From Circinella minor (lineage: Eukaryota > Mucoromycota > Mucoromycetes > Mucorales > Lichtheimiaceae): a stretch of 64,000 nt of DNA. The position numbers and the translations under genes are program-made. The stretch spans positions 1 to 64,000 of the forward strand of contig JAEPRB010000165.1 in assembly GCA_016758965.1 (NCBI GenBank), read 5' to 3'. Below are positions 12,545-24,083 of the stretch, in pieces. The notes below the pieces were generated by a model. The model was not told the DNA's origin. It saw nothing but the letters and a program-made list of their open reading frames with translations, and ran no database searches. The first letter of the stretch is position 1; every line of letters starts with the position of its first letter.

Positions 12545-12567
12545 CAAGTGTTTCCCAAAAACACTTG
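12545..12567. repeat. Perfect hairpin in left arm
   Basis: Nine-base stem CAAGTGTTT / AAACACTTG with a five-base loop CCCAA. Repeated in the other arm at 15654-15676. Confidence 0.75.
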
Positions 12568-13098
12568 CTCCGTTGAATGCCGTGCATTTGCTTCTAAAAA
12601 AAGAAAGAATAATTAGTTAAAAAAAACAAGTAGTATAGTTAAAAGAAAAAGGAGTATAGTTACAAAAAATAACTATGGTAGAAAAAAAAAGAATAAAAAA
12701 AAAGAGAATGTAAAAGTAAAATGGTGTCATGACTTTTAAGGTACATGACGATAAAAGAGGAATAGTAATAAAGGGAATAGTTTCTTACTTACCGCAGTTA
12801 TTGACACGGATAAATTATTAAAATTCGCGAAAGAAAGAGGTTTTTAAAAAAAAACCTTAGATTAGCTTATTTTATAATGGATTTCAGCCAATAAGACGGC
12901 GCCAAATAGCCCACTGCATTATTTTACAGTCTATACCTTCTACAGTGTAACAAGGTTCCCAAATGACATTGTAACAATGTAACAGTAGATTCAAATGAGT
13001 TTAGAATTACTATTTTAGTAAAATAAATATACGTATGAGTTTTGTTTTTTGTAATGTCAAGCCTTTTTCCATAATGCAAGACGCGATTGAGTGTTATA

Positions 13099-15123
13099 CT
13101 TATAAGTAAAGTTTTGACTCTTGTATATAAAACTAGATAAGGTTCCTGCAATCTCAAAGCTAGTCAAGATAAAATAAAGGCAATTTGTTTCAACAATAGA
13201 ACATATTGTAACCATATAAATATATAACGTGTAATCAAGAAGCCTATGTAATAGCATTGTTGTCAAGGGGAAAAAAGACCCGTTAGAATGAAGCAGCTTT
13301 AGGTATGAATTCAAAGGCAGTAGAGCCAGCTTGTATTAGGCATATTTTCAAGTTATCCCGTATCCGCCTTGTGGAGAAATTGAAAGAGCCAAATTTCCCA
13401 ACATCTGCATAAAAAACTTCTTCATACATTATGCATCTTGAGCTGACTCGACACTGACATGAAGAAAGCGTGACATTAGACGGATTATGCTAGTAGGCGA
13501 ATGATAGCATATATGAACTTGGTCAGAATGAATTCTCAAAACTTGACGGTTCAACCTCACCCTGTGGCAACAACCATCCTTTTAGTCTCTTCTAATACAG
13601 CTCACCCAATGGGTCGTGGTCTAGTAGTTCAGCATTGTCTCTTCATTTATAAATGCTAGTGTTTACAATAATGACTTTAGGCAAAATGAAAATATAGTGT
13701 TTTTGGTATGTAGATAAACTTTTATATAAAATTATCTTTCTCTCTTTTTTTCTTGTGCAGATTTCTTAACACTAATGACATGGCAACAAATATAATTAGG
13801 GGTAAAAATCCAAGTATGCATTGTGAAAGGGATTCAGTTACATTATTGGTAAGTTTTTTTTTATTGGAGAACGTTCTCTCGTGGTACAGTAGTCCGTGCT
13901 GTTTGTGTTTTGTTAAGAATGAACAAGATGTGCTGCAACAAATCTTATTGTTCAGCAAGCTTTTCTTAAAGTTAGACTGTAAAATTACTTTCTTCATATT
14001 TTGTAGAAACTTGGTAGTACACACTCATCATGAGGGGTAAGCACAAGCCATGAAAAAAAAAGACTCTCAAACGTAAGCAGGACTAGTTTCTCAAACTACA
14101 TTACCATGACAATTATTATTGACTTGTAACCATTTTTTTTTACCCTTTTCTAAATCACCATTTTCTTGATGGACAAGTACGTAATAAGGATAAACATAAA
14201 AAAAATAGTAATGTTAAATTGCATTATGCAAACTCTTGGACGGAATTTTAGACAAAAAAAAACATGAAGTCATTTTTCTGAACGATCTTTTTCTTTAACA
14301 TAATTTTTTCTTACTTTATAGTAAGATTTACTTTCAACTTCTGGACACCATTCAAAGTTATAAATAGTTGTTTTTTTTAAAAAAAAAAAAAAAACTAAAG
14401 GTTGCTAAAACGTTTAGGTTATAGTATTGATAAAATACTCACCCCTTTTTACTCTTAGCATATAAACACCACTCAAAGTTGTAAATAGTAAAAAAGAAAT
14501 GAATCAAGGTGACTAAATCGTTAAGGTTAATACTATTGATAAAATGCTCACCCCTTTACCCCACATTCCCAAAAAGTCCCTGAATGGGTTCAGAAAGTTG
14601 AAAGTAGTTGTTATGGTATCCATCCTAAAGAAACAATTTGATTTACAAAAGAGTTTACTTTAAAAATAAAAAGTTTAACTTATACACTCTCAATAAAGAT
14701 CTCTTTATTTATTTTTTTCTATATGATCTCAATTCATTTTATAATTGCTTTTCTTGTTAGTAGCATTAATAGTTTGTGAAATTCATTTCACTACATCGAA
14801 TAAGCATTGTGACTCAATTGTTTTGAACTCTTTAAACTGTACTTGCTTCTGTTAAGTATATAATTATCTTTAGTTGTTTTATTTTTTGTTTGATTTGGTG
14901 TAAATAATATGTTAGCTCTGTGAGAAAGGACTATATTTGACAGCTATTCTTAATGAAACGTCTTCTAACAAGTTGTAAAAGTCGGTTTCAAAAACCATCA
15001 TTTACAATCAAGACATTGTTTCTCTCCAAGAAGTACACAAAATGATGTATACTCATTTCAATTTTGTGATGATATTCTTCGCTCTTAAAGCCCACGTTCG
15101 TGGAAAAAAAAAGTTGGACTTGT
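13099..15123. other. Spacer of the large inverted repeat
   Basis: This single-copy segment of about 2.0 kb lies between the arms. An open frame at 13753-14040 has no recognised motif and shows no convincing splice partners, so I do not call it a gene. An imperfect tandem duplication lies at 14346-14562. No transposase, RT or helicase motif was found, so the unit looks non-autonomous. Confidence 0.6.
14346..14562 (+). repeat. Imperfect tandem duplication, period about 121 bp
   Basis: Unit 1 starts CACCATTCAAAGTTATAAAT (14346) and unit 2 starts CACCACTCAAAGTTGTAAAT (14467). Both end in a GATAAAAT(A/G)CTCACCCC block. An A/T homopolymer inside unit 1 accounts for most of the length difference. 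Confidence 0.8.
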
Positions 15124-15653
15124 AAAACACTCAATCGCGTCTTGCATTATGGAAAAACGCTTCACATTCCAAAAAACAAAACTCATACGTATATTTATTT
15201 TACTAAAATAGTAATTCTAAACTCATTTGAATCTACTGTTACATTGTTACAATGTCATTTGGGAACCTTGTTACACTGTAGAAGGTATAGACTGTAAAAT
15301 AATGCAGTGGGCTATTTGGCGCCGTCTTATTGGCTGAAATCCATTATAAAATAAGCTAATCTAAGGTTTTTTTTTAAAAACCTCTTTCTTTCGCGAATTT
15401 TAATAATTTATCCGTGTCAATAACTGCGGTAAGTAAGAAACTATTCCCTTTATTACTATTCCTCTTTTATCGTCATGTACCTTAAAAGTCATGACACCAT
15501 TTTACTTTTACATTCTCTTTTTTTTTATTCTTTTTTTTTCTACCATAGTTATTTTTTGTAACTATACTCCTTTTTCTTTTAACTATACTACTTGTTTTTT
15601 TTAACTAATTATTCTTTCTTTTTTTAGAAGCAAATGCACGGCATTCAACGGAG

Positions 15654-15676
15654 CAAGTGTTTTTGGGAAACACTTG
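15654..15676. repeat. Perfect hairpin in right arm
   Basis: Same nine-base stem and five-base loop as the left-arm copy, in inverted orientation. Confidence 0.75.
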
Positions 15677-16861
15677 TTTTATTGTTTAGTTAATTGCAAT
15701 GGTCTTACTTCATGTTGGTCATCCTGTGTATACCTTTATTTATTTATTTAACCCAAGCTGTTTGGTTCACCTCCATTCACTCGGAATTGTGTGCCTAAAC
15801 CTAACTGTATGTCGTAATTATCAGTAGACTTTCAAGTTTTACTAACTTCATACCTTTAGCGTGATAAAGCACATGGTAAATAAAAATATTCATAAAGTCG
15901 TGTATTCAGTGGTGAAATTCCTATCTGGATAGGACTTTTATGAATGATGTTTTTTTCAAGGTTATCAAGATGAGTCTCTATAATGGACATGTACTGTTTA
16001 TTGGAGCCTACACTGGTGCCGATATCGCAGAAAAATCCAGTTGCACCTTTAATTGTACTTTCATTTAAGGCTTTGATTGATACCGAGTGGTTTAATCAAA
16101 GGAAGTGAAACATAAATTCACGAGTTCTCTTAACTTTGATACTACGATAAAAAAAAACTTCTCCTACTTATACACAAGATGACTGATATGATACGACAGA
16201 GAAAATGATTATAATAAAGTAAGTACTAAAAAAAAGTATTGCAATCGTTGATTATAGTAGAGAAAGAAAGAAAAACAAAAAAACATAACATTTGTTTTTT
16301 TTATTTAAGTTTGTCAGTTGAGCAAAGCAAGAAAAACTTGTATTTTGGTTACGAATAAAAGTAAAGTACAGACTATTCAAATGTTGCTGTGTAATTCTGT
16401 TAACAAGGTAATGACTTTTAATAATGAGATAAATGAGATAAATATTCTTATTATTCAAATCAAATGATTGTATCGCTGTACTGACTTTTTGTTGTATATA
16501 GGAATCTTTTCATTCACAAAGTTACCGTTACCGATACGCCTTGTTCAAGATTTTATTCCGATTCTTTACTACTCTACGTACAAAAGAGTATATATAATGG
16601 GTAGCATAGTAAGTACACCTTTTCTATTCAATATTCCATAATAATTTTATTTATCATACCAATAATTTAAAAGAAATGCAAGTTGTTATCCAAAGAATTA
16701 CGCAGTTTAATTAATTAATTATATTTTTTGGTTACATATATATATATATATAGATATCGTAGGTGACGTGATCTTAATCTACTAGGATGGTCCTGGGAGG
16801 TCCGAGGAGGAAGGAATGGATTAGTATAGATATCTTACTAGGCTTCCTCAAAGCAAGAAAG

Positions 16862-17170
16862 CCGAGTCATAACGAACCAAAGGAGAGTTCTATGGCGAAT
16901 CGACCCTTTTTGGTGTCGCAGATCACTGATCTTTTTTCTGGGAAACACAATACACGCTTAGGTTTTGGATTCCAATGCCGAGTCATAACGATCAGAGAGT
17001 ATTGTATGGCGTTGCCTTGAGTAATGATAAGCGCGTAGGTTTTAGTGAGTTATGTACAAAACCAAGTCATGATGATCAAAATGTATCGTATGGCGTTGCA
17101 AACTGTCATCTTCCGAGGTTCTCATCCATGGAACCGAGTCATGAATACCCACAAAGTGTTCTATGGCGAA
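16862..17170 (+). repeat. Array of four degenerate ~38-bp motifs, right arm
   Basis: Mirror array of the left-arm motifs, reading outward on the plus strand. Copies share the ends CC(G/A)AGTCAT and TATGGCG and differ in the middle. Confidence 0.8.
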
Positions 17171-17280
17171 TATGTGCATCTCCGAGCGAATGAGTGACTG
17201 GATGCTTATTTTTTTTTCTTTTGACCACTTTAGGTGAAGTGTAGTTTTACACTTTGCAAAAGATTTTGTATATTGGTGCT

Positions 17281-18618
17281 GTGTGACCAAAAAAAAAAAA
17301 GAGTAGTATGTAGTTGTTTAAAATGATTATATTAACCCACTGCCAATGTGTGTGTGCATGTATGCATGTGTATAACATATGGCATAAAATAATTAAGTCT
17401 GATTAAACAATAAAAACAATTATTCTTTTTAATAAAAATCATTTCACATATCTACAAAAACGTCTTTATATTTCTGTGTGAAGATTAAATGTCAATATAT
17501 AAGCAGTATAAACATGATAATCTTGTATTGTATCATAGTCAAAAAGATTATTGATCAATATTTTTGTATGGTGCCCGTAATTAAAAAAAAAAAAAAAAGA
17601 GAGAACACATGATTGAGCATATCAATTGAAAAAAAAAACTTATTAATGTCAGATATATTATGAGTTAAATTTTTTATTAGTGTTTGATAACTTCGCATAT
17701 ATAAATGAAAGGTTTTGCGGCTTTAGAATACCATGCCGCTTTTCATCATATATAATTTGAACTCTCTACTTAAATGCTTCATTTACACACACGCTTTCTC
17801 ATTCGCATTGAGCATTTGAATCTAGTTACTTGTAAATACATTATGTTTGTAATTCTATACGTACGATACTAACCATTAGAAAAGAAAAGTTAATACCTAC
17901 ATACTTACAGAGAAGAATATATGTACGTTGCATGTCAAAAAAATAATTTCAATCTTTTTGTTTTAAAGTACACCTTTGCAAAGAGATATTGTATATATTT
18001 CTTTACTGCGAAGCTTTTTTGTTTTACTCCTTTCCATATAAGCTATATCGATATCCCACCGGATCATGAACGGTTACAACAGGATTCAATCTTTTGTTTG
18101 AATTAAATTCTTCTTTTCGCACACGCATGTAACAGAACATTACCGGCAATTGTGTTACCAATGACAGAAGATGTTATACATTTGTTGTTACACTAGTGAC
18201 ATCAAGAACATTCCATGTAATACATGCTAACGCACCGCTGCCTGTAAAAATATCTTATTCGTACAATATCACTAAACTATTATTAATATTATTAGCCACA
18301 TCAACTCTCTCAAATAGACACAAAGTAATAAAATATTGTGGCCACATGCTGCACACAGAAACACACAGACACACACACACACACAGGAAAAACTAGACAG
18401 GCAACTCCAAAGATACAGAAATTGTAAGTTGTCACGTACGTACTATTGACGAAATAGATAAATATATATATATATATATATTGACTTTTTTATAATCATT
18501 TATTCAACACGTACCAGGATATAAAAATATGGCGAGAAAATCGAGATGAAGCAGGAGATATCTATCATTTAATGTTAGCATTTCCGCACATGAAATCGCG
18601 GACAAATGCCAAAATTAC

Positions 18619-18650
<32 letters not shown>

Positions 18651-19439
18651 CCAGAACATTTCGTTCTCCTGGCTTCAATAACGAAAATAACTTTGCTATT
18701 GATTTATGAATGCTGTTTATTATTATTGCTACATACCGAGGTATATGTTCAGAAGATTTGACTAAATGACATCTGTCCAATTGCGCTTGATTTTCTGTAA
18801 AATAGGTATCTTGATTTGCTAATTTTTACAAGAAATCAAACGCTAGAGATTTTCCATGGTCTACAAATGCTGCATTAGTTGCGTTACATGAAGCCGCGTG
18901 TGATTGTAGTTTAACATGTAAGTTGATATAAAAAAAAGGGACCGTATATAAGTATATACTCTTCTCAAAAATAACAGCTTACTTTTTTCTTGTTAGCGGA
19001 AACACATATATGGATTTTTAGATACATTATTAAAGTCAAATAAAAAAATTGGAAGCAATGAAACAACTATCATACTTAGTCATACTAACATCCTACCCAA
19101 ACCGGCGTTTTTTATAGTTTTGGACCTCTGCGAAAAACAAAGCACCAAAGAATATTTTATATACTTTTATTTCTAATTGACTTAAAATCTACTTACGTAG
19201 CAACAACTAATCACTCCAAACGAATGACAAATCAGCATAGCGCGCTAGGAATATTGACAAACACAACACCTATATCAACATCTACAAAACGTTCCTTATC
19301 AATATCAGCATTGTCGTCCCTAACACCCAAATTTTGAAAAATGTTTTCGAACTCAAGGCGTTATTTATCAACCCGACGATTCTTACGACACCTCTAATAA
19401 TCCAAATAAAAAACAATCTGTTATCTTATTTCTAGTACA
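17281..19439. other. No gene seen; simple repeats
   Basis: Holds a CA-rich tract near 18365-18385, a TA tract near 18463-18480 and an A run near 18619-18646. Open frames are short and unsupported. Confidence 0.5.
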
Positions 19440-20515
19440 CAGCTTTTCATTAATGTTTTTCGCGAAATTGACCGTTTTAGTCATCCTGATGATGACTTTG
19501 ATGAAGATGAAATAAACATCGAGGACGCAATAGTTTCTTCGCCTACGTATCCCCTACCTCATACTCAATAAGTTACCAAGTATATCATTCATTCATCATT
19601 ATTACCACCCCTTGATCTCATTTTTATAGCCTGTGCCTTTTCTATATTATTTTTAATTTTTGATATCTTTTTCTATTGTCTCTTCACTAGTTTAACTTTT
19701 CCCCTTTTGAGGGTTTTTTCAGTTAATACATCTACTCTACTTTCTCCTTGTACATATGTTATATTTTCTACCCCATAGTGTACCGCAGGGAAGCGACCAT
19801 ATCGCTATAGGCGCAGATCAAATTAGTTTTTCCATAAATGAGATACGTAATAAATTTTAACCTAAAATTTCGTGCTTAAATTTGCACCATTATAAACTTA
19901 TTTTAGAAGAATGGATTGGAATGTCATTCTCAAGAGCACACGTTTACAATTACATGCACGATGAAGGTAATAATGCTATTGTAAACTTAATATAATATAC
20001 AAATTATCGTAATAAAAAACACATGCACATTTATCTAATACGTACGTATTAAATTATAATTTCTTCTAAATTTACATTTTCAACAACAAAATCATACCAA
20101 ACATACCTTCCAGGGACGTATCGGGTAACTACTTTAGAGCGGGTGGACGTATCCCCTCCCTTTCGTATTATAGTAGCGACACGGCTATCACTTTTTTAAG
20201 AAATAATTAATGGATTGTCGTCCGGATAAGTGATGTTAATCTTGATTTACGTCGCGCTATTGATGTAATAACTGGAGTTACAACACTCATATTGGTACGC
20301 ATATTTATAAATAATAATAATGTGTCAAAAAAGCAATGTGCTGCAGCAAAATAATACGTACAGCTAATAGATGTAGCGAAACTTCATATGTCTGAAGATC
20401 CTTTTAATTGGAGGATGTTGAAAATAATGATTCATCATAGAAATAGTTTCTCAGCTTCTTTCTCTTTCGGAATTTATATGACCCAACAATGGTTGTTAAA
20501 GGTATAATAATTGCC
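19440..20515 (+). pseudogene. Exon-like relics of one or more spliced genes
   Basis: Several short stretches read as exons with correct boundaries. 19917-19966 reads EWIGMSFSRAHVYNYMHDE and ends in a GTAATA donor. 20213-20294 reads WIVVRISDVNLDLRRAIDV and ends in a GTACGC donor. 20361-20500 follows an acceptor CAG, reads LIDVAKLHMSEDPFNWRML to QQWLLK, and ends in GTATAA. An acidic segment (PDDDFDEDEINIEDA) lies at 19483-19527. They do not obviously form one intact product. The SRAHVYNYMHDE stretch could be a helix-turn-helix remnant from a transposase, but this is weak. Confidence 0.35.
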
Positions 20516-22905
20516 ATATTTTCTTTTATATTGAAATCACTGGTTGTTTGTCTTTTCGTTTTATTCCATTCTCATTTCAATCGCTCTATTCATGACAAGC
20601 ATATAGCAATAAACAAAAAGACAAAAAAGCTAAAACTCTCTTTATTTAAACACACATTCTCTTTTCTTTTTATACTATAGAGAGGCAAGATCTTGATCCA
20701 TAAATCCATAAATCCATAATTGTAATAACGGACCTGTAAATCCCAATCCGTCGGCAACTCGGATCGTATAACAATAATCTGTTTTCAGTCCTCTATTGGT
20801 GAAGGCTTTTTCCGTATCGTATGACGATATTGTTAGAAATGACAGGTGGTATCAAGACACGTGGTAATCGAAAAAATATCAAATTGATTACCAGTTGAAC
20901 TGGTACCACCTGATTTAGGACCCAAGAAGGTGTTTATGGGGGTATGAATCTAACCAAAGGCCGTGATGAGAATGAAACTTTTGACTGACGCGACAAAAAA
21001 GAAAACCATATGCAAATAATTTCTAAAGATGGAACAGAACAAATGTTTTGGTTAACTTTATCACGCTAAGTTTTACTTTATAATTTATGACGGTATTTTT
21101 TTTTTCGTTATATCGATTATTAATTGGGCTAGTTGATAGAGAATAGTTTCGTGAAGTCTACGAAATTGAAAACAGCATCTTATGAGATGTTTTTTTTTTA
21201 TCAAACCGTCGTTGGCAATCGACAGAGTTTTTTTAATACGTATGGATATTATAATATACAAATTATATGACTATCAGCTTTAATGCTCTTGTTGCAGCCG
21301 AAAAGAAATATGTGAAAAAGATTTATTGAGGGTACTTATCTATAATAAAAAAAAATAGGAGTGGAGTTCATCATTGGTAAGTAGTTTTTATTACTTTACT
21401 ATATCTCTTTCTATAACGTTTATATAGGTTGATATTAAACGTTTTAAATATAGTAACTCTTAGGAATGTTTATAATCATTTTTTTCCCCTTTTTATTAAT
21501 CCAATTTCTGATTTTTTTGAAAAAAAAAAAAATAAGTAGAAATACTAACCACAGAAGTGAAATTACAAACTTTTGCAGAAACATCGAATTTATCATTGCG
21601 ATGAAGGGACACAGTGATTCAAAACATAGAAAGTCTGGCCTGTACAGCACGTAATATTAACGGTTACAAGCCTTTGTCACTTTGGCGCCTTCGTGGGTCG
21701 AGCCCTGATTCGCTTCGCTTTGTGTCAACCCCTCCGGGGTTAAGGTTTGGCGGCCCGTTGGCGGCAACTCCAAAAAACCTTAATATTTTTTTTTAAAAAA
21801 CTTAGAATAATATCGGCGGTATGTAACGTTAGCCGATATTAGATTAGTGTTTTTAATTCGACTTATTTTCAAGAATATTCAAGAATATGAAGTTCAAACA
21901 CAACAAAATTATATTGTATCTAAGAAGAACGTTTTAGTGAGCTTTCTAATATAATAAAGATAACAATTATACATATGTATTTTCAAAAAAAAAAAAAAAA
22001 CAAATACCCTGACGCTCTTCAATACCCATTCCCTACCCCTCTTATTACCAAAAAAGAAAAAGATATGTATATAACAGCTCACTTAGCTTCTACATTAGTA
22101 CTATATGTAAAATGTTACAACAAAATATATAAGACAGCAGCCATCCCTCAAATGATAATATATATATATATATATATATATCATTTAGCTAGTAATAGAA
22201 AAAAAATGTCATATGGAGATCTTGCTTTTACATAAATCTAAAAATTGAAAGAGAGATACGTCTGTATTTACAGTACGTAATTATAGAAGTTTCTATTATG
22301 TATACAGTATTATTAAAAAAAGAACAATCTATAAAGAAAAAAGCCAAGTATACTAGAATAAGTTTATATTAAACTGCTTTTCACTTAAAATGAAAAGATT
22401 GCCAGCAGTTATTTAGTCATTGTTATACTATTACATTAATAAAAAAAAGTAATTATAAGGAGATATGTATATGATAGAAATCAAGAAATGCAAAAAGATT
22501 AAAAGAAGGAAAGAGAGAGAAGGAGAGAGAGAGAGGAAGGGGAAATACGATTATCACAGGGGTATCGAATATACAATTACGTACTTTGTTGGTAAACCAG
22601 CCCGTAGTTATTTGAAAATAAGGAGGGGAGGGGAAAAGAAATATAATATCGTGTGAGTTGTATAGGGAATTAGAAGAGCTCTTTAAACATGTAAAACTAA
22701 AAAGAAAATTATTACGTACGTAGTGGAAAATATAAAATAAAAACAGAAAGAGAAACAGAACCATGAGCCTTTTTTTTTACCATCTATTTTGAATTTGTTA
22801 TAAAGAAAATAAATGGAATAAATGTGCTGTTGAAATGTGTGTTCTTAGGCGATGGTAAATGAGCTTTTGTGTAATGAAAAAAAGACTCTTAAAAAGAAAA
22901 AGTTA
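20516..22905. other. No intact gene; contains GC-rich island and TA tract
   Basis: Apart from the GC-rich island at 21672-21775 and a TA tract near 22159-22181, this stretch is plain AT-rich DNA. Its left end continues the relic region; its right end probably includes the tetraspanin 3' UTR, since that gene ends at 22906 on the minus strand. Confidence 0.5.
21672..21775 (+). repeat. GC-rich palindromic island, possible dispersed repeat
   Basis: A block of about 100 bases markedly richer in G+C than anything within several kilobases. It contains self-complementary pieces such as AACCCCTCCGGGGTT and GGGTCGAGCCC, and the run GGCGGCCCGTTGGCGGC, and ends in an A run then a T run. In frame it reads SLWRLRGSSPDSLRF and GLRFGGPLAATP. 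I believe similar text recurs in Mucorales hypothetical proteins, which would make it a repeat rather than a gene. A mitochondrial GC cluster is an alternative. Confidence 0.5.
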
Positions 22906-24083
22906 CTAATATTGTCTATAATGTCTTTCATCGGAATCGATTGATATCACTGAATCGATCATTTTCGTTTGATCAAACTTTTTATTATGCGACTCGTCCC
23001 TCGAACCCATAGGTATGGTTTCTTCCGGAAAAATTTCCGTAGATTTTGTGATCCATCGACGAGGAGATGATGTTGTACCTGCCCCAGTGTCATTTTTCAT
23101 GGTTCCAACATATCGTGCGCATAGTAAAGTAATAGCATTACATAAAGCCAAAATTTCAATACTAATTGCAGCGAATAAAACGATATAAATAATTTGAAGA
23201 TTATGTTGCATAAATTTAGTTAATGGTTGATAACATGGTGGTGCAGAATTTACAATATCGTTCACTTGACAAGTTGCCGTAGGAACGGGATGATCATAAG
23301 CGTGAGTATATCCACAGCAAGAAAACTTAGTAAATAAATCACAAACATCATTAGCATTCTGGATTCAATATAAATATAAATATTACCTTTTCTTCCCTCC
23401 TCCCTTCCCCACTTTGTTAGGTAATGAAAAACAGCGTGTGTGTATATATACCTTGTTTTCTGCAAATGTTCTATATTCTTGTGTAGCCTCGGACCATGTT
23501 TGACTTAACCATTGAGTAGTATGTGCTGCCTGTTCATAAACAATTACTGCAATAGAAATTTGATAAATTAAAGCAATAATAACGATGGTTGTATATAATA
23601 TATGAATTGCTTGTCGTTCTTGATAAAATGCACCGATTAAACCGATAACAGCCGTAAAACAAATAATTAACCCAAGTATATTAACCACTTTTTTTTAAAA
23701 AATAAAGAGAGAGAGAAAATAATGTAAGTAAAATAATGCATATTTTTGTCTTTTGTGTTGTTACCCCCTTTCTTTGTTAAGAGGAATTATAAAAATAAAC
23801 AAACAAAAAAAAAAATCATGCCCATACTCTTTAATATGTTTACAGGGAATAAAATAGATCCTTGTATTTTATGTTGAGTGCTCATCATACTAAAAGCAAT
23901 CATTGTTGTACCAAAACATGCAAAAAGAATATTTGTGACCACCAAATACCATTTACTCAACCTATAATAAAATTGGTTCCCGCACCCCAGTATTGGTTCG
24001 GATCAAGAAATACAGATCAGAATATATATTTTATTGATCGATTTATTACATGAATGTGTATATTACCTGTGACAGCATGCCAT
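22906..24083 (-). CDS. Tetraspanin family membrane protein
   Basis: Four exons join in frame: 24083-24067, 23961-23828, 23687-23452 and 23358-22906, giving 279 residues. The first exon codes only MACCHR less its last base. Four membrane segments appear in the tetraspanin order: TM1 (about 10-32, WYLVVTNILFACFGTTMIAF), TM2 and TM3 (about 51-100), then the large extracellular loop with the hallmark Cys-Cys-Gly in KFSCCGY and further Cys in TCQVND and PPCYQ, then TM4 (IIYIVLFAAISIEILALC). The Ser/Thr-rich cytoplasmic tail ends RHYRQY. MACC gives membrane-proximal cysteines typical of palmitoylation sites. Tetraspanins organise membrane microdomains; the fungal PLS1 type acts in polarised growth, but assignment to that subgroup is not claimed. 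Confidence 0.85.

Larger units (their letters stand above)
10943..13098 (+). repeat. Left arm of the large inverted repeat
   Basis: Contains four copies of the CCGAGTCAT...CTATGGCG motif on the minus strand near the outer end (11051-11088, 11122-11160, 11206-11243, 11322-11360), a TA dinucleotide tract near 11468-11485, and a 23-base hairpin at 12545-12567. No intact gene; short open frames here have exact counterparts in the other arm. Confidence 0.9.
10943..17280. repeat. Large inverted repeat unit, about 6.3 kb (two 2.16-kb arms, 2.0-kb spacer)
   Basis: Left arm 10943-13098 is the reverse complement of right arm 15124-17280. Paired positions sum to 28221-28223 throughout, so the arms are collinear with almost no indels; the axis is near 14110. 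Sampled interiors are nearly identical, while the outermost 60 and innermost 40 bases are visibly more diverged. No transposase or other intact gene was found in arms or spacer. It could be a non-autonomous long-TIR or foldback element, or a palindromic duplication. No convincing target-site duplication was seen at the edges. Confidence 0.9.
15124..17280 (-). repeat. Right arm of the large inverted repeat
   Basis: Mirror of the left arm. Motif copies lie at 16862-16899, 16978-17015, 17061-17099 and 17133-17170, and the hairpin at 15654-15676. Substitutions against the left arm are rare in the middle; one example is a Leu/Phe-coding difference near 17041. Confidence 0.9.

Noticed and set aside
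13753..14040. 95-codon frame in the palindrome spacer
   Set aside because: A frame of similar length lies on the opposite strand, no motif is visible, and no flanking exons join to it.
10943..17280. LTR retrotransposon or Polinton interpretation of the repeat
   Set aside because: The repeats are inverted, not direct, and no integrase, protease, RT, polymerase or capsid motif was found.
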